From the NCBI GenBank assembly GCA_023259375.1, contig JAHFQC010000008.1, positions 1 to 64,000 on the forward strand: 64,000 bases of DNA, given 5' to 3'. Shown here piece by piece: positions 48,747 through 57,485 of the stretch. This DNA is from Alphaproteobacteria bacterium. Its GTDB lineage: Bacteria; Pseudomonadota; Alphaproteobacteria; Micropepsales; Micropepsaceae. Under the pieces are notes generated by a model. It saw nothing but the letters and a program-made list of their open reading frames with translations. It searched no databases and was not told the origin of the DNA. Every line of letters starts with the position of its first letter. Positions within the stretch are counted from its first letter, which is position 1. Both the position numbers and the translations under genes were made by a program.

Positions 48747-49267
48747 CCCGCGCGCTGCGGAATGGGCGCGATGATCGGCTTGTGGCCGCAGGCTTCGACA
48801 AAGCGCACCAGATCTTCGGGCGCGATGGTCGTGGTGCGGTCGTTGCGTAAGGGGTGATAGTTCACCGGCCCGCGCGTCAGCATGTCGGCGTCGAGCACCA
48901 CCTGAACTTTGTGGTCGACATCATTGATCAAGGCGAACGGCGTCACCGATCCCGGCGTGATGCCGAGGGTGGCGACCAGAAGCTCCGCCGAACCGAACGA
49001 GAAGCGCGGCGCCCCCAATTGTTTGGCGAGTGCGTTGAGGTCCACACGCAACTCGGCGCGCACCACCACCAGCCACAAGCCGCCCTTCTTGTCTTTAAGA
49101 AATAAGTTCTTCGTGTGGCAGCCGGAGAGGCGCTGGTAGATGTCGCCCGAGTCTTCCACGGTGAACACCGGTGCGTGTTCGATCGTGCTCCAGGCGATTC
49201 CAATATTCGTAAGAAATTTGTACAGCGCCGCTTCGCGGGTTTCCGGATCGGGAAGATCTGTCGTCAT
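48743..49267 (-). CDS. Prolyl-tRNA editing deacylase-like protein (ProXp/YbaK family)
   Basis: A 174-residue trans-editing domain. These proteins hydrolyse mischarged Ala-tRNA-Pro (ProXp-ala). Features are HAPVFTVEDSGDI near residue 30, the conserved Lys in CHTKNLFLKDKKGGLWLVV, APRFSFGSAELL, and GSVTPFALIND at the oligomer/active-site loop. The start is taken at the ATG at 49267; a TTG at 49279 could extend it. It is monocistronic. Confidence 0.88.
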   Translation of the reverse strand: MTTDLPDPETREAALYKFLTNIGIAWSTIEHAPVFTVEDSGDIYQRLSGCHTKNLFLKDKKGGLWLVVVRAELRVDLNALAKQLGAPRFSFGSAELLVATLGITPGSVTPFALINDVDHKVQVVLDADMLTRGPVNYHPLRNDRTTTIAPEDLVRFVEACGHKPIIAPIPQRAG

Positions 49268-49506
49268 GAAATTGCCCAACGCGTCATCATTCCGCTGCCT
49301 TTTGCGTCACCGGCTTTGGAGGCGTCAACCGGATTGTTCCCGAATCGTAGTGATCGGGACACAGGGCGTGGTAAAGCGGCCGTCTGCGCGGGTCGCATCA
49401 ATTGACACTTCCATGACCCAACCCCTATTTCCGCCCCAGATCGTGGCCGCATGGGAATCGCTGGAATCGCCGGCGGCCGGACACGATTGGCATGCGACGG
49501 GGTGAC

Positions 49507-51702
49507 ATGGGTAAAATGACCCACATCAAAAAGTATTCTTCTTATCTTCTTTTGTCGGCGGCCTTTGCCGGCGCGGCGTTCGCGCAGCAGGTCGAGTCCG
49601 TTACCGTGACCGCGCAGCGGCACGCTGAAAACATCCAGGATGTGCCGATGTCGGTAGCGACACTCGATACCGAGCACGTCGAAGCCATGTTCCAGTCGGG
49701 ACAGGACATCCGGGCGATCGCCAACAATCTGCCCAACGTTTACGCCGAATCCTCCAACGGCCGCGTCGCCCCGCGCTTCTATATCCGCGGCCTCGGCAAT
49801 ACCGATTTCGATCTGGCGGCCTCGCAGCCGGTTTCCATCATCATGGACGACATCGTGATGGAGAACGTGATCCTCAAGTCGTCCCCGATCTACGACGTCG
49901 GCGACGTCGAAGTGTCGCGTGGTCCGCAAGGCACGCTGTTCGGCCGCAACACCACCGCCGGCATCATCAAGCTCACCAGTGCCAAGCCGACCCAGGAATT
50001 CCAGTCGCGCTTTGCCGCGTCTTATGGCCAGTACGGCACTGCTTCGGTTGAGATGGGTGCGGGCGGCGGTCTCACCGACACGCTGTCGGCGCGCATCTCC
50101 GGCTTGTGGCAGCATCGCGACAACTACATCGACAACGGCTTCACCCACCTCAACAATGCGCTCGGCGGTTACGACGAAAAGGCGGCCCGCCTGCAGCTTC
50201 TGTGGAAGCCGGTCGATCGTCTGAGCGTGCTGTTGAACGGCCATTTCCGTTCGCTCGACGGCACCGCCGCGATCTTCCGCGCCAATATCATTGGTCCCGG
50301 CGACAACCACCTCAACAGCAACTATCAGCATCGCACCGTCTATTTCGACCAGGGCGCCAACAACCCGCAGAAGTACAACGGCATCGGCACCAGCGCCGAA
50401 ATCTCCTACGACTTCGGACCGGCCGTGCTGACCTCGATCACCGGCTACGAATACACCCACGGCTACAGCCGCGGCGATATCGATGGCGGCTACGGCGCTG
50501 TCTACAATCCGCCGTACGGCCCCGGCTTCATTCCGTTCAATTCGGAATCGCAGGACGGCCTCGATTACCTGCATCAGTACACCCAGGAACTTCACTTGGC
50601 CTCGTCGACCGGCGGGCCGTGGTTCTGGCAGGTCGGCGGCTTCTGGTTCGACACCGACTATGCCGACTCGACCTATACGGCGCCGTCGACGCCCGCCAAT
50701 CCGCGCACCGTGGTGCGCCAGACCAACGTGTCGTATGCGCTGTTCGGCCAATCGAGCTATCAGTTCACCGATAAGCTGAAAGTCACGGCCGGCGTGCGCT
50801 GGACCTCCGACACCAAAGGCCTGACCGCCCATGGCGACAGCGTTGCGGTGCCGATCACCGATCCGGTGCGTCTGCGCGGTTCCAACATCAGCTGGGATCT
50901 GAGCGCCGATTATGCCATCACCGATACGGTGAAGGCCTATGCCCGTGTCGCCAGCGGCTTCCGGGCGCCGTCGATCCAGGGCCGCGACATGGCGTTCGGC
51001 GCCTCCTATTCGACGGCCCGTTCCGAGACGATCTTGTCGTATGAAGCCGGCATCAAAACCGAACTGTTCGACAAGAGCCTGCGCCTCAACGTCGACGGCT
51101 TCGAATATTACGTCAGCCACATGCAGTTCTCGGCCATCGGCGGCGGCTTCAACTCCGTCCGTTTGATGAATGCTCGCGCTGGTCAGGCCTACGGCCTCGA
51201 AGCCGATGCCGAGTGGGCGGCAACCGAAAATCTCACCTTCACCGCCGGTGCCGCGTGGACGCACACTGCGATCCACGACGCCGCGCTGACGACCTCGGTT
51301 TGCGCCCAGTGCAGCGTCACCAACCCGCTTGGCGTCAACGGCCAGGCAATGCTCAACGGCAACCCGTTCCCGCAGGCGCCGGACTACAGCCTGTCGCTGA
51401 CGGCCCGTTACGGTTATCCGCTGTCGAACGGCGGCGAACTGTTTGCCTACACCGACTGGTGGCTGCAGGGTTACACCAACTTCTTCCTCTACAAGTCGAA
51501 GGAGTTCCACACCAACGGCAACTACGAAGGCGGCTTGAAGCTCGGTTACGTCTTCCCCGACAAGCGGTTCCAGGTGGCGGCCTATGCCCGCAACCTCACC
51601 AACAAGGCGAACCTGCAGGGCGCGATCGACTTCGACAACAACACCGGCTTTGTGTCCGATCCGCGCGTGGTCGGCATCGAGATATCGGCGCACTTCGAAT
51701 AA
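49507..51702 (+). CDS. TonB-dependent outer-membrane receptor
   Basis: A 731-residue receptor with a signal peptide ending AAFAGAAFAQ. The plug domain (about 25-150) opens with VESVTVTAQRHAENIQDVPMSVATLD and contains RFYIRGLGNTDFD and VEVSRGPQGTLFGRNTTAG. A 22-strand-type barrel follows, ending GIEISAHFE. The TonB-box-like sequence is ESVTVTAQR. The type resembles Sphingomonas/Caulobacter receptors for plant or sugar compounds; the ligand is unknown. I use the ATG at 49507; ATGs at 49492 and 49516 are also in frame. No adjacent TonB, esterase or regulator indicates a substrate. Confidence 0.92.
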   Translation: MGKMTHIKKYSSYLLLSAAFAGAAFAQQVESVTVTAQRHAENIQDVPMSVATLDTEHVEAMFQSGQDIRAIANNLPNVYAESSNGRVAPRFYIRGLGNTDFDLAASQPVSIIMDDIVMENVILKSSPIYDVGDVEVSRGPQGTLFGRNTTAGIIKLTSAKPTQEFQSRFAASYGQYGTASVEMGAGGGLTDTLSARISGLWQHRDNYIDNGFTHLNNALGGYDEKAARLQLLWKPVDRLSVLLNGHFRSLDGTAAIFRANIIGPGDNHLNSNYQHRTVYFDQGANNPQKYNGIGTSAEISYDFGPAVLTSITGYEYTHGYSRGDIDGGYGAVYNPPYGPGFIPFNSESQDGLDYLHQYTQELHLASSTGGPWFWQVGGFWFDTDYADSTYTAPSTPANPRTVVRQTNVSYALFGQSSYQFTDKLKVTAGVRWTSDTKGLTAHGDSVAVPITDPVRLRGSNISWDLSADYAITDTVKAYARVASGFRAPSIQGRDMAFGASYSTARSETILSYEAGIKTELFDKSLRLNVDGFEYYVSHMQFSAIGGGFNSVRLMNARAGQAYGLEADAEWAATENLTFTAGAAWTHTAIHDAALTTSVCAQCSVTNPLGVNGQAMLNGNPFPQAPDYSLSLTARYGYPLSNGGELFAYTDWWLQGYTNFFLYKSKEFHTNGNYEGGLKLGYVFPDKRFQVAAYARNLTNKANLQGAIDFDNNTGFVSDPRVVGIEISAHFE

Positions 51703-51724
51703 GCAGTTTCGTACTGCACATGTG

Positions 51725-51758
51725 AAAACGGGCGGGCTCTTGCGAGTCCGCCCGTAAG
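51725..51758. terminator. Intrinsic terminator between the TonB receptor and UrcA genes
   Basis: The 12-bp stem ACGGGCGGGCTC / GAGTCCGCCCGT (51728-51739, 51744-51755; one G-T pair) with loop TTGC has AAAA to its left. It ends both convergent transcripts. Confidence 0.8.
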
Positions 51759-51790
51759 TTTATGTGGGCCAGAAAACTCAGGTAACGAGT

Positions 51791-52147
51791 TTACTTCCTG
51801 GCGAGGCGCAGATACGGCGCGTCGGCGGCGGAATAGATCTTCTGGACCATCGGGAATTTGAGCGACTTCATCGCCGTGTCGACGGCATTGGCGCGGCAGG
51901 TGTTGAATTCCTTGTCGGCCAGCGCGGGAGCGACGTTGTAGACGGAATAGAACGACGACGAGTAGCCGCAAGCTTGCGCAGCGGCATGTTCGATGCGGCC
52001 GAGCAGCTCGTGCGCACCGCCTTCAGTCGAAAGGTCGAGATCGGAATAAGCGACCGGAACGTCCGTGCGGATTGTGTCCGGAGCGGCATGGGCGGCCGCG
52101 CCCATCAGAGCGGCGGCGGTGAGGGTGATGCCCACAATCTTCAACAT
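51791..52147 (-). CDS. UrcA family protein
   Basis: A 118-residue exported protein. The signal peptide ends MGAAAHA. The UrcA pattern follows: VPVAYSDLDLSTEGGAHELLGRIEHAAAQACGY, with two conserved Cys (CGY and NTCRANAVDTAM). UrcA-family proteins are small secreted proteins found mainly in Caulobacterales/Sphingomonadales; their role is unknown. AAAGGAGAA precedes the ATG. It is monocistronic. Confidence 0.88.
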   Translation of the reverse strand: MLKIVGITLTAAALMGAAAHAAPDTIRTDVPVAYSDLDLSTEGGAHELLGRIEHAAAQACGYSSSFYSVYNVAPALADKEFNTCRANAVDTAMKSLKFPMVQKIYSAADAPYLRLARK

Positions 52148-52495
52148 GGTGTTGTTCTCCTTTGTGGGACCGGGTCCTCCGGTGGGAGGTCTGGCGGTCC
52201 GGGGTCTTGCGGTCCAACGCGAACCGCTCGCCTATAGGACAGCGCTGTCAGCATCTGATCCGAAAGGACTTCGGCCCGATCAATTGCCGATCCTACCTGT
52301 CCGAATGCCGATCTTTTTGCACTGCAACATAAACTGCTGCCGATTTGGCCATGTTGGCGCCAAAATCCCAGGCAAAATGCACAAGATCAGTCGTTTACAA
52401 AATTGTGCAGTAGCGAAAGTATTATTGCCTGGTCCCGGGAGGACGCGTCGAGTCGAAGGCTTGAAGAACGGGCGAAAGCCCGCGACGGAGCTTTG
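52148..52495. other. 348-base divergent intergenic region
   Basis: The region lies between the starts of the urcA gene (minus) and the winged-helix gene (plus). It is AT-richer around 52310-52440. I see no gene, repeat or RNA structure I can support. An alternative upstream start of the winged-helix gene at 52403 exists but is not preferred. Confidence 0.5.
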
Positions 52496-52885
52496 ATGCG
52501 TGCCATGACGGACCAAATCGTGCTGGCCAATGAGCCGGATTTCCGCCTCGGCGGATTACAAGTCAGTCCAGGCCGCCGGCAGATCCTCGCCGGTCCGGCC
52601 GCCGAGACCTTGCAGCCGCGGGTGATGCAGGTTTTCGTCGCGCTCGCAGTGCGGCGCGGCGATGTCGTTTCGCGCGACGAGTTGATGGCGCGCTGCTGGG
52701 GCGGCTTCGCCGTCAGCGACGACTCCATTCATCGCTGTATCGCGCGGCTGCGCCGGCTGGCCGAAAGCCACGGCGGCTTCACTCTCGAAACCATTCCGCG
52801 GGTCGGTTACCGGCTGGTCGAATGCCAAGCGCCATCGCCGACGCGCCGTCTTTTCCGGTTCGCCGCGCGGATGCTTGGACTTTGA
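52496..52885 (+). CDS. Orphan winged-helix DNA-binding domain protein (OmpR/CadC type)
   Basis: A 129-residue protein consisting almost only of a trans_reg_C winged helix: FRLGGLQVSPGRRQIL, LQPRVMQVFVALAVRRGDVVSRDELMARCWGGFAVSDDSIHRCIARLRRLAESHGGFTLETIPRVGYRLV. In CadC-like regulators such a domain is followed by a membrane helix and a sensor part; here the protein ends 20 residues later (RRLFRFAARMLGL). It may be a stand-alone regulator or a truncated remnant. A GGAG five bases before the ATG at 52496 supports this start. Confidence 0.75.
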   Translation: MRAMTDQIVLANEPDFRLGGLQVSPGRRQILAGPAAETLQPRVMQVFVALAVRRGDVVSRDELMARCWGGFAVSDDSIHRCIARLRRLAESHGGFTLETIPRVGYRLVECQAPSPTRRLFRFAARMLGL

Positions 52886-52892
52886 TGCCGGT

Positions 52893-53750
52893 CTACGGCA
52901 CCAGCCGGGCGATGAACTCCGGCAGCGCGAAGGCGGCGGCGTGGATGGCCGGATTGTAATAGTCGGTCTTGAGCTTGAGGCGTTTGTAGGCGCGTGCCGC
53001 CTTCTTGATCCCGGCGGGCGTGCCCAGGCGCGCGCCTTTGCCGGCCCACGACAAGGCCATGAAGCCGCCGATATAGGTCGGCACCACGGTCAGATAGAGG
53101 CCCGATTTGGGGAAGTGCGCCGCCAGATCCTTGAGCGCCTCGGTGATCTCTTCCGGCTGATAGAACGGCACGCCGGTCTGGAACGTGGCGAACCCGCCGG
53201 GCTTCAGCGCGCCCTTGATGCGGTCATAGAAGGTCTCGCCGAACAGCGCCTTGCCGGGCCCGATCGGGTCCGGGCGGTCGCCGACGATGAGGTCGAAGCG
53301 GTTTTTGACCTCCGGGCGGGCGAGATATTCGAAGGCGTCGGCGACGACCACGTGCATGCGGCGGTCGCGGAACGCCTTGGCGTTGACCTCGCCGAAGTAC
53401 TTCTTGCACAGCTCGACCACGCGCCCGTCGATATCGACCAGGACGACCTCTTTGACCGACTTATGCTTAAGCGCCTCGTCGGCGATCGAGAGGTCGCCGC
53501 CGCCCACGATCATCACCCGCTCCACTTTGCCGTGTTCCAGCATCGGCAAATGGGTCAGCATTTCCGCGTAGGCGGATTCGTCGCGCGTCGTGATCTGGAC
53601 CACGCCGTCGAGGGTCATGACGCGGCCGTTCGCAATCGTGTCGAAGATCTTAATGCGCTGATACTGGCTCTTTTCGTCGGCCAGCAGCGTGCCTTTGACG
53701 TCCATCGTCTGAGCGTAGCCGTGGTGCAGGCGTTCCTTGATACTGGCCAT
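52893..53750 (-). CDS. speE: Polyamine aminopropyltransferase (spermidine synthase-like)
   Basis: A 285-residue aminopropyltransferase that transfers aminopropyl from decarboxylated SAM to putrescine or a related amine. Family features are QRIKIFDTIANGRVMTLDGVVQITTRDESAYAEMLTHLPML, IVGGGDLSIADEALKH and VVLVDIDGRVVELCK. The usual GGGDGG is GGGDLS and the usual DSTDP loop is GDRPDP; the acidic residues are kept but neighbours differ. The substrate could be unusual (inference). CGGAGGGAAAA precedes the ATG at 53750. It is divergent from speD, which supplies its co-substrate. Confidence 0.87.
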   Translation of the reverse strand: MASIKERLHHGYAQTMDVKGTLLADEKSQYQRIKIFDTIANGRVMTLDGVVQITTRDESAYAEMLTHLPMLEHGKVERVMIVGGGDLSIADEALKHKSVKEVVLVDIDGRVVELCKKYFGEVNAKAFRDRRMHVVVADAFEYLARPEVKNRFDLIVGDRPDPIGPGKALFGETFYDRIKGALKPGGFATFQTGVPFYQPEEITEALKDLAAHFPKSGLYLTVVPTYIGGFMALSWAGKGARLGTPAGIKKAARAYKRLKLKTDYYNPAIHAAAFALPEFIARLVP

Positions 53751-53977
53751 TTTTCCCTCCGAAACGAGCAAGGCGGGGCTTTTAGGTCCCAAGGACGGCG
53801 GGTGCAAGCGGCGCGCCGCTGTGCGTGTCAGATGCGCCGCGTACGAACGGCGTCGCTTTGTCTGTGGATGAAGTCCCGCCGCTTTTTCGCCGCCATTGTG
53901 ACAGGCGACGACTCGCTCGCGCGCGCCAACCCCCTTGGGCCCGCGGCACTTTTTTTCCCCCGGGGGTCATAAATTTC

Positions 53978-54132
53978 TTGCGTCGGGGGGGGACCCTCCT
54001 ATATTTCGCGCGTTCTCTTCGGAGAACGAAGCGGCACGACGGCCTTCCGTCGGGCCGCTTTCTTCTTGAGGCGCCCCTTTTCGCAAGGATCGGGGCACAG
54101 GTGTCAAACGCTCTGAGAGGGTAGGTGCCAGG
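53978..54132 (+). promoter_or_regulatory. speD promoter and structured 5' leader (possible attenuator)
   Basis: TTGCGT (53978-53983), 16 bases, TATATT (54000-54005): a start near 54012 is predicted. The transcript would begin with a perfect hairpin GTTCTC-TTCG-GAGAAC (54012-54027), then a terminator-like stem GCGGC-A-CGACGG / CCGTCG-G-GCCGC (54031-54058) followed by TTTCTTCTT, then a weaker GCCCC/GGGGC hairpin (54073-54096). The 120-nt leader before the speD ATG thus contains a terminator-like structure, which suggests attenuation by polyamines or SAM. The rest of 53751-53977 is noncoding with nothing to call. Confidence 0.55.
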
Positions 54133-54609
54133 ATGGCTCGACTCGAACTCGTGGCAGCGATCAAAGAAGCAAAGGCGCCACGCGCCGGCGCGACTGCGAG
54201 GACTGTCCCGGTTCCTATTCCCCCTGGGGATGAGGACCGCAAGGACCACTTCATCACGCGTAACGGACTGACCTATGCGGGAAGTCACCTGATAATTGAT
54301 CTATGGGACGCCGAGGGTCTCGACGACCGTGATCGGATTGAAACTGCGCTGATCGATGCAGTGAAGGCTGCCGGGGCTACGCTCCTGCACATTCACCTGC
54401 ATACGTTCTGCGATGGCGGCGGAATTTCTGGAGTTGCCGTGCTCGCGGAAAGTCATATCAGCGTTCATACTTGGCCCGAGAAAGGCTATGCGGCTTTCGA
54501 TATCTTCATGTGTGGAGATGCCGAGCCCCGCAAAGCACTGGCGGTGATCAAGGCGGCGTTCAATCCAGGCCGTCTGGTGATCGGTGAACATAAGCGCGGC
54601 GTGCTGTAA
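54133..54609 (+). CDS. speD: S-adenosylmethionine decarboxylase proenzyme
   Basis: A 158-residue pyruvoyl-dependent SpeD that makes decarboxylated SAM for SpeE. The processing site is within VLAESHISVHTWPEKGYAAFDIFMCGDAEPRKAL: cleavage before the Ser of ESHIS would yield the pyruvoyl group, and the Cys of MCG and His of LHTF are catalytic. A 35-residue N-terminal extension before DHFITRNGLTYAG is longer than in minimal bacterial SpeD. It is divergent from speE, preceded by a hairpin-rich leader and followed by a terminator. Confidence 0.92.
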   Translation: MARLELVAAIKEAKAPRAGATARTVPVPIPPGDEDRKDHFITRNGLTYAGSHLIIDLWDAEGLDDRDRIETALIDAVKAAGATLLHIHLHTFCDGGGISGVAVLAESHISVHTWPEKGYAAFDIFMCGDAEPRKALAVIKAAFNPGRLVIGEHKRGVL

Positions 54610-54638
54610 TCAGCCTCAAAGCGCGAGTTTCATTATAT

Positions 54639-54675
54639 GGGCGGAAGCGGGAAACCGGTTCCGCCCTTATTTTTT
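54639..54675 (+). terminator. Intrinsic terminator after speD
   Basis: The stem GGGCGGAA / TTCCGCCC (54639-54646, 54659-54666) with inner CGG-GAAA-CCG is followed by TTATTTTTT. It separates speD from the downstream FAD/GcvT operon. Confidence 0.85.
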
Positions 54676-54720
54676 ACATCTTCCGCCGGTTAACTGTGTT
54701 GTCGCTGGCGCTCTGCCATA

Positions 54721-56076
54721 ATGGGGCCGGATCGGCGGGAATTTTCGGTGCGATACGACGTCTGCATCATCGGGGCAGGAGCGGAAGGGCTGGCTTGTGC
54801 AGCCACGCTTGCCGCGCACGGCCGCCGCGTGGTGGTGGTCGAGCGTTTGCCCGAGCCGGGCGGGCGATGCGTGACGCGGGCGTTTGCGCCCGGATTTAGC
54901 GCTTCGCCTTTCGCCGACGAACTGCCGGCCATCCCGCCCGCGATCTTCCGTGATCTCGAACTCGCCCGTCATGGCGCAATCTTGACGCCGGCGGCGGAAT
55001 CGAGCGGCACCATCGCGGCGACGCGCGAGGCGGTGATCGCCCGCGTGCTGGCGGATGCCGCCAAGCCGCGTCCGTTCCTCCCGTTGTGGCGGTCGCGGCC
55101 GGTGCCGTGGCCTGGCGAAGATCTGGCGACGCGCGGCGGCATCGAATGCGGCGGCGAGGGGCTCGGCGATCCCGATCGCGGCGCACTGGCACTGCTGGCC
55201 GGTCCTGCCGGCGGAATGCCGCGCGGCGGGCTGGGCGCGCTCGGAAACGCTCTGCGCCGTGCCGCCGAAGAGGCGGGCGCCGAACTTCTGTGCGGCGTCG
55301 AAGCGACCGACATCCGCCGCCGTCATGGCCGCGCCGTGGCCGTCCGGCTCTCCGATGGCCGCGAGATCGCCGCTGCCGCTGTGGTCTCCACGCTCGATCT
55401 CAAACGTACTTTCCTCACACTGTTCGCTTGGAACGATCTGCCAAAGCCCTTGGTCGAGCGCATCGCTGCGTTCCGCGCCGCGCCCGGCACCGCGCGCCTG
55501 TTGTTAGCGCTGGAAGCGCCGCCGGTGGTGAAAGATCCCGACATGCTGCGCCGTCCGATTGCGCTGGCGGCGTCGTATGGCGAGGCGGTGCGCGCCTGGG
55601 CTGGCGGCATGATCCCGGATCGCCCGCCCGCCGTGGTGCGCGTGGTTTCGGCCGTCGATCCATTCCTTGCGCCCGACGGCGCCGCGGTCATGACCGTCAC
55701 GCTCAGCGCCATCCCGCGCGAGCCCTTCGACGGCCCGTGGAACGGCGACAAGCGGATCGTCTTACAGGCGCGGGCGTTGAAGCTGGTGGAAGAGATGTTC
55801 CCCGGAACCTTCGAGCGCATCACCACCGCCGCCTTGATCATTCCGCCCGATATCGAGCGCGAACTCGGCTGCACCGAAGGCGATCTCTATGGCGGCGCGC
55901 TGTCGCCCAGCCAGATGCTGGCGTTCCGCCCATTCCCGGATTGCACCGGCACGCGCACGCCGGTGAAAGGGCTTTATCTCGCCGGAGCCTCGTCGGCGCT
56001 GGGACCGCTGGCGACCTGCGCTTCGGGAGTGGCCGCCGCCACCGCCGTTATGGCCGATCTGCGGAGAGGCGCATGA
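54721..56076 (+). CDS. CrtI/phytoene-dehydrogenase-like FAD-dependent oxidoreductase (first of pair)
   Basis: A 451-residue FAD protein. The dinucleotide fold is YDVCIIGAGAEGLACAATLAAHGRRVVVVERLPEPGGRC (about 12-50) and the C-terminal FAD motif is PVKGLYLAGASSALGPLATCASGVAAATAVM (about 415-445). It belongs to the broad amine-oxidase/CrtI superfamily; the central substrate domain matches no named enzyme I know. An in-frame GTG at 54748 with GGCGGGA upstream is an alternative start. Its stop overlaps the next start (ATGA). Coupling with a second such oxidoreductase and a folate-binding GcvT-like protein suggests a multi-step oxidation/demethylation (inference). Confidence 0.8.
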   Translation: MGPDRREFSVRYDVCIIGAGAEGLACAATLAAHGRRVVVVERLPEPGGRCVTRAFAPGFSASPFADELPAIPPAIFRDLELARHGAILTPAAESSGTIAATREAVIARVLADAAKPRPFLPLWRSRPVPWPGEDLATRGGIECGGEGLGDPDRGALALLAGPAGGMPRGGLGALGNALRRAAEEAGAELLCGVEATDIRRRHGRAVAVRLSDGREIAAAAVVSTLDLKRTFLTLFAWNDLPKPLVERIAAFRAAPGTARLLLALEAPPVVKDPDMLRRPIALAASYGEAVRAWAGGMIPDRPPAVVRVVSAVDPFLAPDGAAVMTVTLSAIPREPFDGPWNGDKRIVLQARALKLVEEMFPGTFERITTAALIIPPDIERELGCTEGDLYGGALSPSQMLAFRPFPDCTGTRTPVKGLYLAGASSALGPLATCASGVAAATAVMADLRRGA

Positions 56077-57485
56077 GCGAGGTGCTCGTCATCGGCGCCG
56101 GTGTGAACGGCCTTGTCGCCGCGACCTATCTCGCGCGCGCGGGTGCGGCGGTGACGGTGCTGGAAGCCGGCAACGTGGCGGGCGGAACCTGCGCCAATCG
56201 CTTGGCGGTCGGCGAACATCTGGTTCCGGCCGGGCCGCACGCGTTTTCGGCGCTCGATCCGCGCGTGCTCAAGGATTTCGATCTGACGCGGAACCTCATC
56301 TTCCTTCATCGCGATCTGCCGCTGACGCTGCTCCGCGATGGCGAGACGCTGGCGTTTTCCCGCGATGTGCACGAGACCCAGAACGGTCTCGCCCGCCAGA
56401 GCGCACGCGATGCGGCGCGCTATCCTGCCTTTCGCCGCAACCATTTCGCTTTCGCACGTTCGATGCGCAGTCTGTGGTGGGAAGACGGTGCTGTTGCCGG
56501 TGAGGCGACGCACGCCGCGCTTCGCCGCCTGCAGGTGACGCCGGCGATGGCGTTGATCGAAGAAAACTTCGAAGCCGAAATGGCGCGCGCGGCGTTTGCG
56601 TTCGATGCCTTGGCCTGCAATCCCGCGGCGCCCGGCAGTGCGCTGGTGATGGCGTGGGCGGCGGCGCAGGAGATGTGCGGCCTGCAGGGCGCCACTGCCG
56701 TTCCGCTCGGCGGTCCCGCGATCCTGGTGGATGCGCTGGTGGCTGCGGCCAACGCAGCCGGTGTCGTCATCCGTTTCGATGCTGAAGTCACCCGTCTCGA
56801 TGTCAGCGGCGAAGCCATCCGCGGCGCGGTGCTGGCCTCGGGCGAGACGGTTGAGGGACGCACCGTTCTGTCGTGTCTCAGCCGCAAGAAAACCCTGCTG
56901 GACTTTCTGCCGCCGGGTGCAGCCGGATTTGCTGCCACCCGCAAATACGCCACCGCCGCCGAAGTCGGCGAAGCGAAACTGGTCTTGGCCTTGAAATCCT
57001 GTCCGCCGGTGTTTGCGCGTCCCGCCCGCTACGTCATCGCCGAGAAGCTGGAGAACGTTGCGCTCAGTTACGCCGAAGCGCGCGCGGGGCGCATCGCTTC
57101 CGACGTGTTCCTCGAGGCCGTCGTGATCGAGGCCGGTGCGCCGCCCGACGTGCTGCTCTCCATCCGCATTCGCCCGGTTCCCGTCGCGCCGCTGGAAGGC
57201 TGGAGATCCGCGGCGGCGGAGCTGGTGCCCGCGGTGGTGCGCGTGCTCGAACGCCAAGCGCCAGGTTTGGCCGCCAGCATTACCGGCTTTGGCTTTGTGC
57301 CGCCTGAGCCGCGCGATGCGCTGTGCCTCGCCGATCTCGTCGAGCCGTGGCCGAAGCGGATTATGACACCGGTGCGCGGGCTTTATCTTTGCGGCGCCGC
57401 CGCTGAACCAGTGCCGTGCATATCGGGACGTGCGGGCCGCATCGCGGCGACGATGGTCTCAGCCGATTGGGAGGCCGCGACATGA
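56073..57485 (+). CDS. CrtI/phytoene-dehydrogenase-like FAD-dependent oxidoreductase (second of pair)
   Basis: A 470-residue FAD protein of the same superfamily as its upstream neighbour but clearly diverged. The N-terminal motif is LVIGAGVNGLVAATYLARAGAAVTVLEAGNVAGGTC (5-40), followed by LVPAGPHAFSALDPRVLKDF. The C-terminal FAD segment is PVRGLYLCGAAAEPVPCISGRAGRIAATMV. Resemblance is to PYROXD2-like proteins. The start (56073) and end (57485) both lie in four-base ATGA overlaps, so the three genes are translationally coupled. No signal peptide is seen, so it is cytoplasmic. The substrate is unknown. Confidence 0.82.
   Translation: MSEVLVIGAGVNGLVAATYLARAGAAVTVLEAGNVAGGTCANRLAVGEHLVPAGPHAFSALDPRVLKDFDLTRNLIFLHRDLPLTLLRDGETLAFSRDVHETQNGLARQSARDAARYPAFRRNHFAFARSMRSLWWEDGAVAGEATHAALRRLQVTPAMALIEENFEAEMARAAFAFDALACNPAAPGSALVMAWAAAQEMCGLQGATAVPLGGPAILVDALVAAANAAGVVIRFDAEVTRLDVSGEAIRGAVLASGETVEGRTVLSCLSRKKTLLDFLPPGAAGFAATRKYATAAEVGEAKLVLALKSCPPVFARPARYVIAEKLENVALSYAEARAGRIASDVFLEAVVIEAGAPPDVLLSIRIRPVPVAPLEGWRSAAAELVPAVVRVLERQAPGLAASITGFGFVPPEPRDALCLADLVEPWPKRIMTPVRGLYLCGAAAEPVPCISGRAGRIAATMVSADWEAAT

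Noticed and set aside
49264..51693. 809-codon frame antisense to the TonB receptor
   Set aside because: The receptor has a signal peptide, plug and barrel in order; the antisense translation has no recognisable motif.
55086..57485. Long single frame covering the end of the first FAD gene and all of the second
   Set aside because: Before 56073 the translation is Arg-rich out-of-frame sequence; the true second gene starts at the ATGA overlap. It is not a fusion protein.
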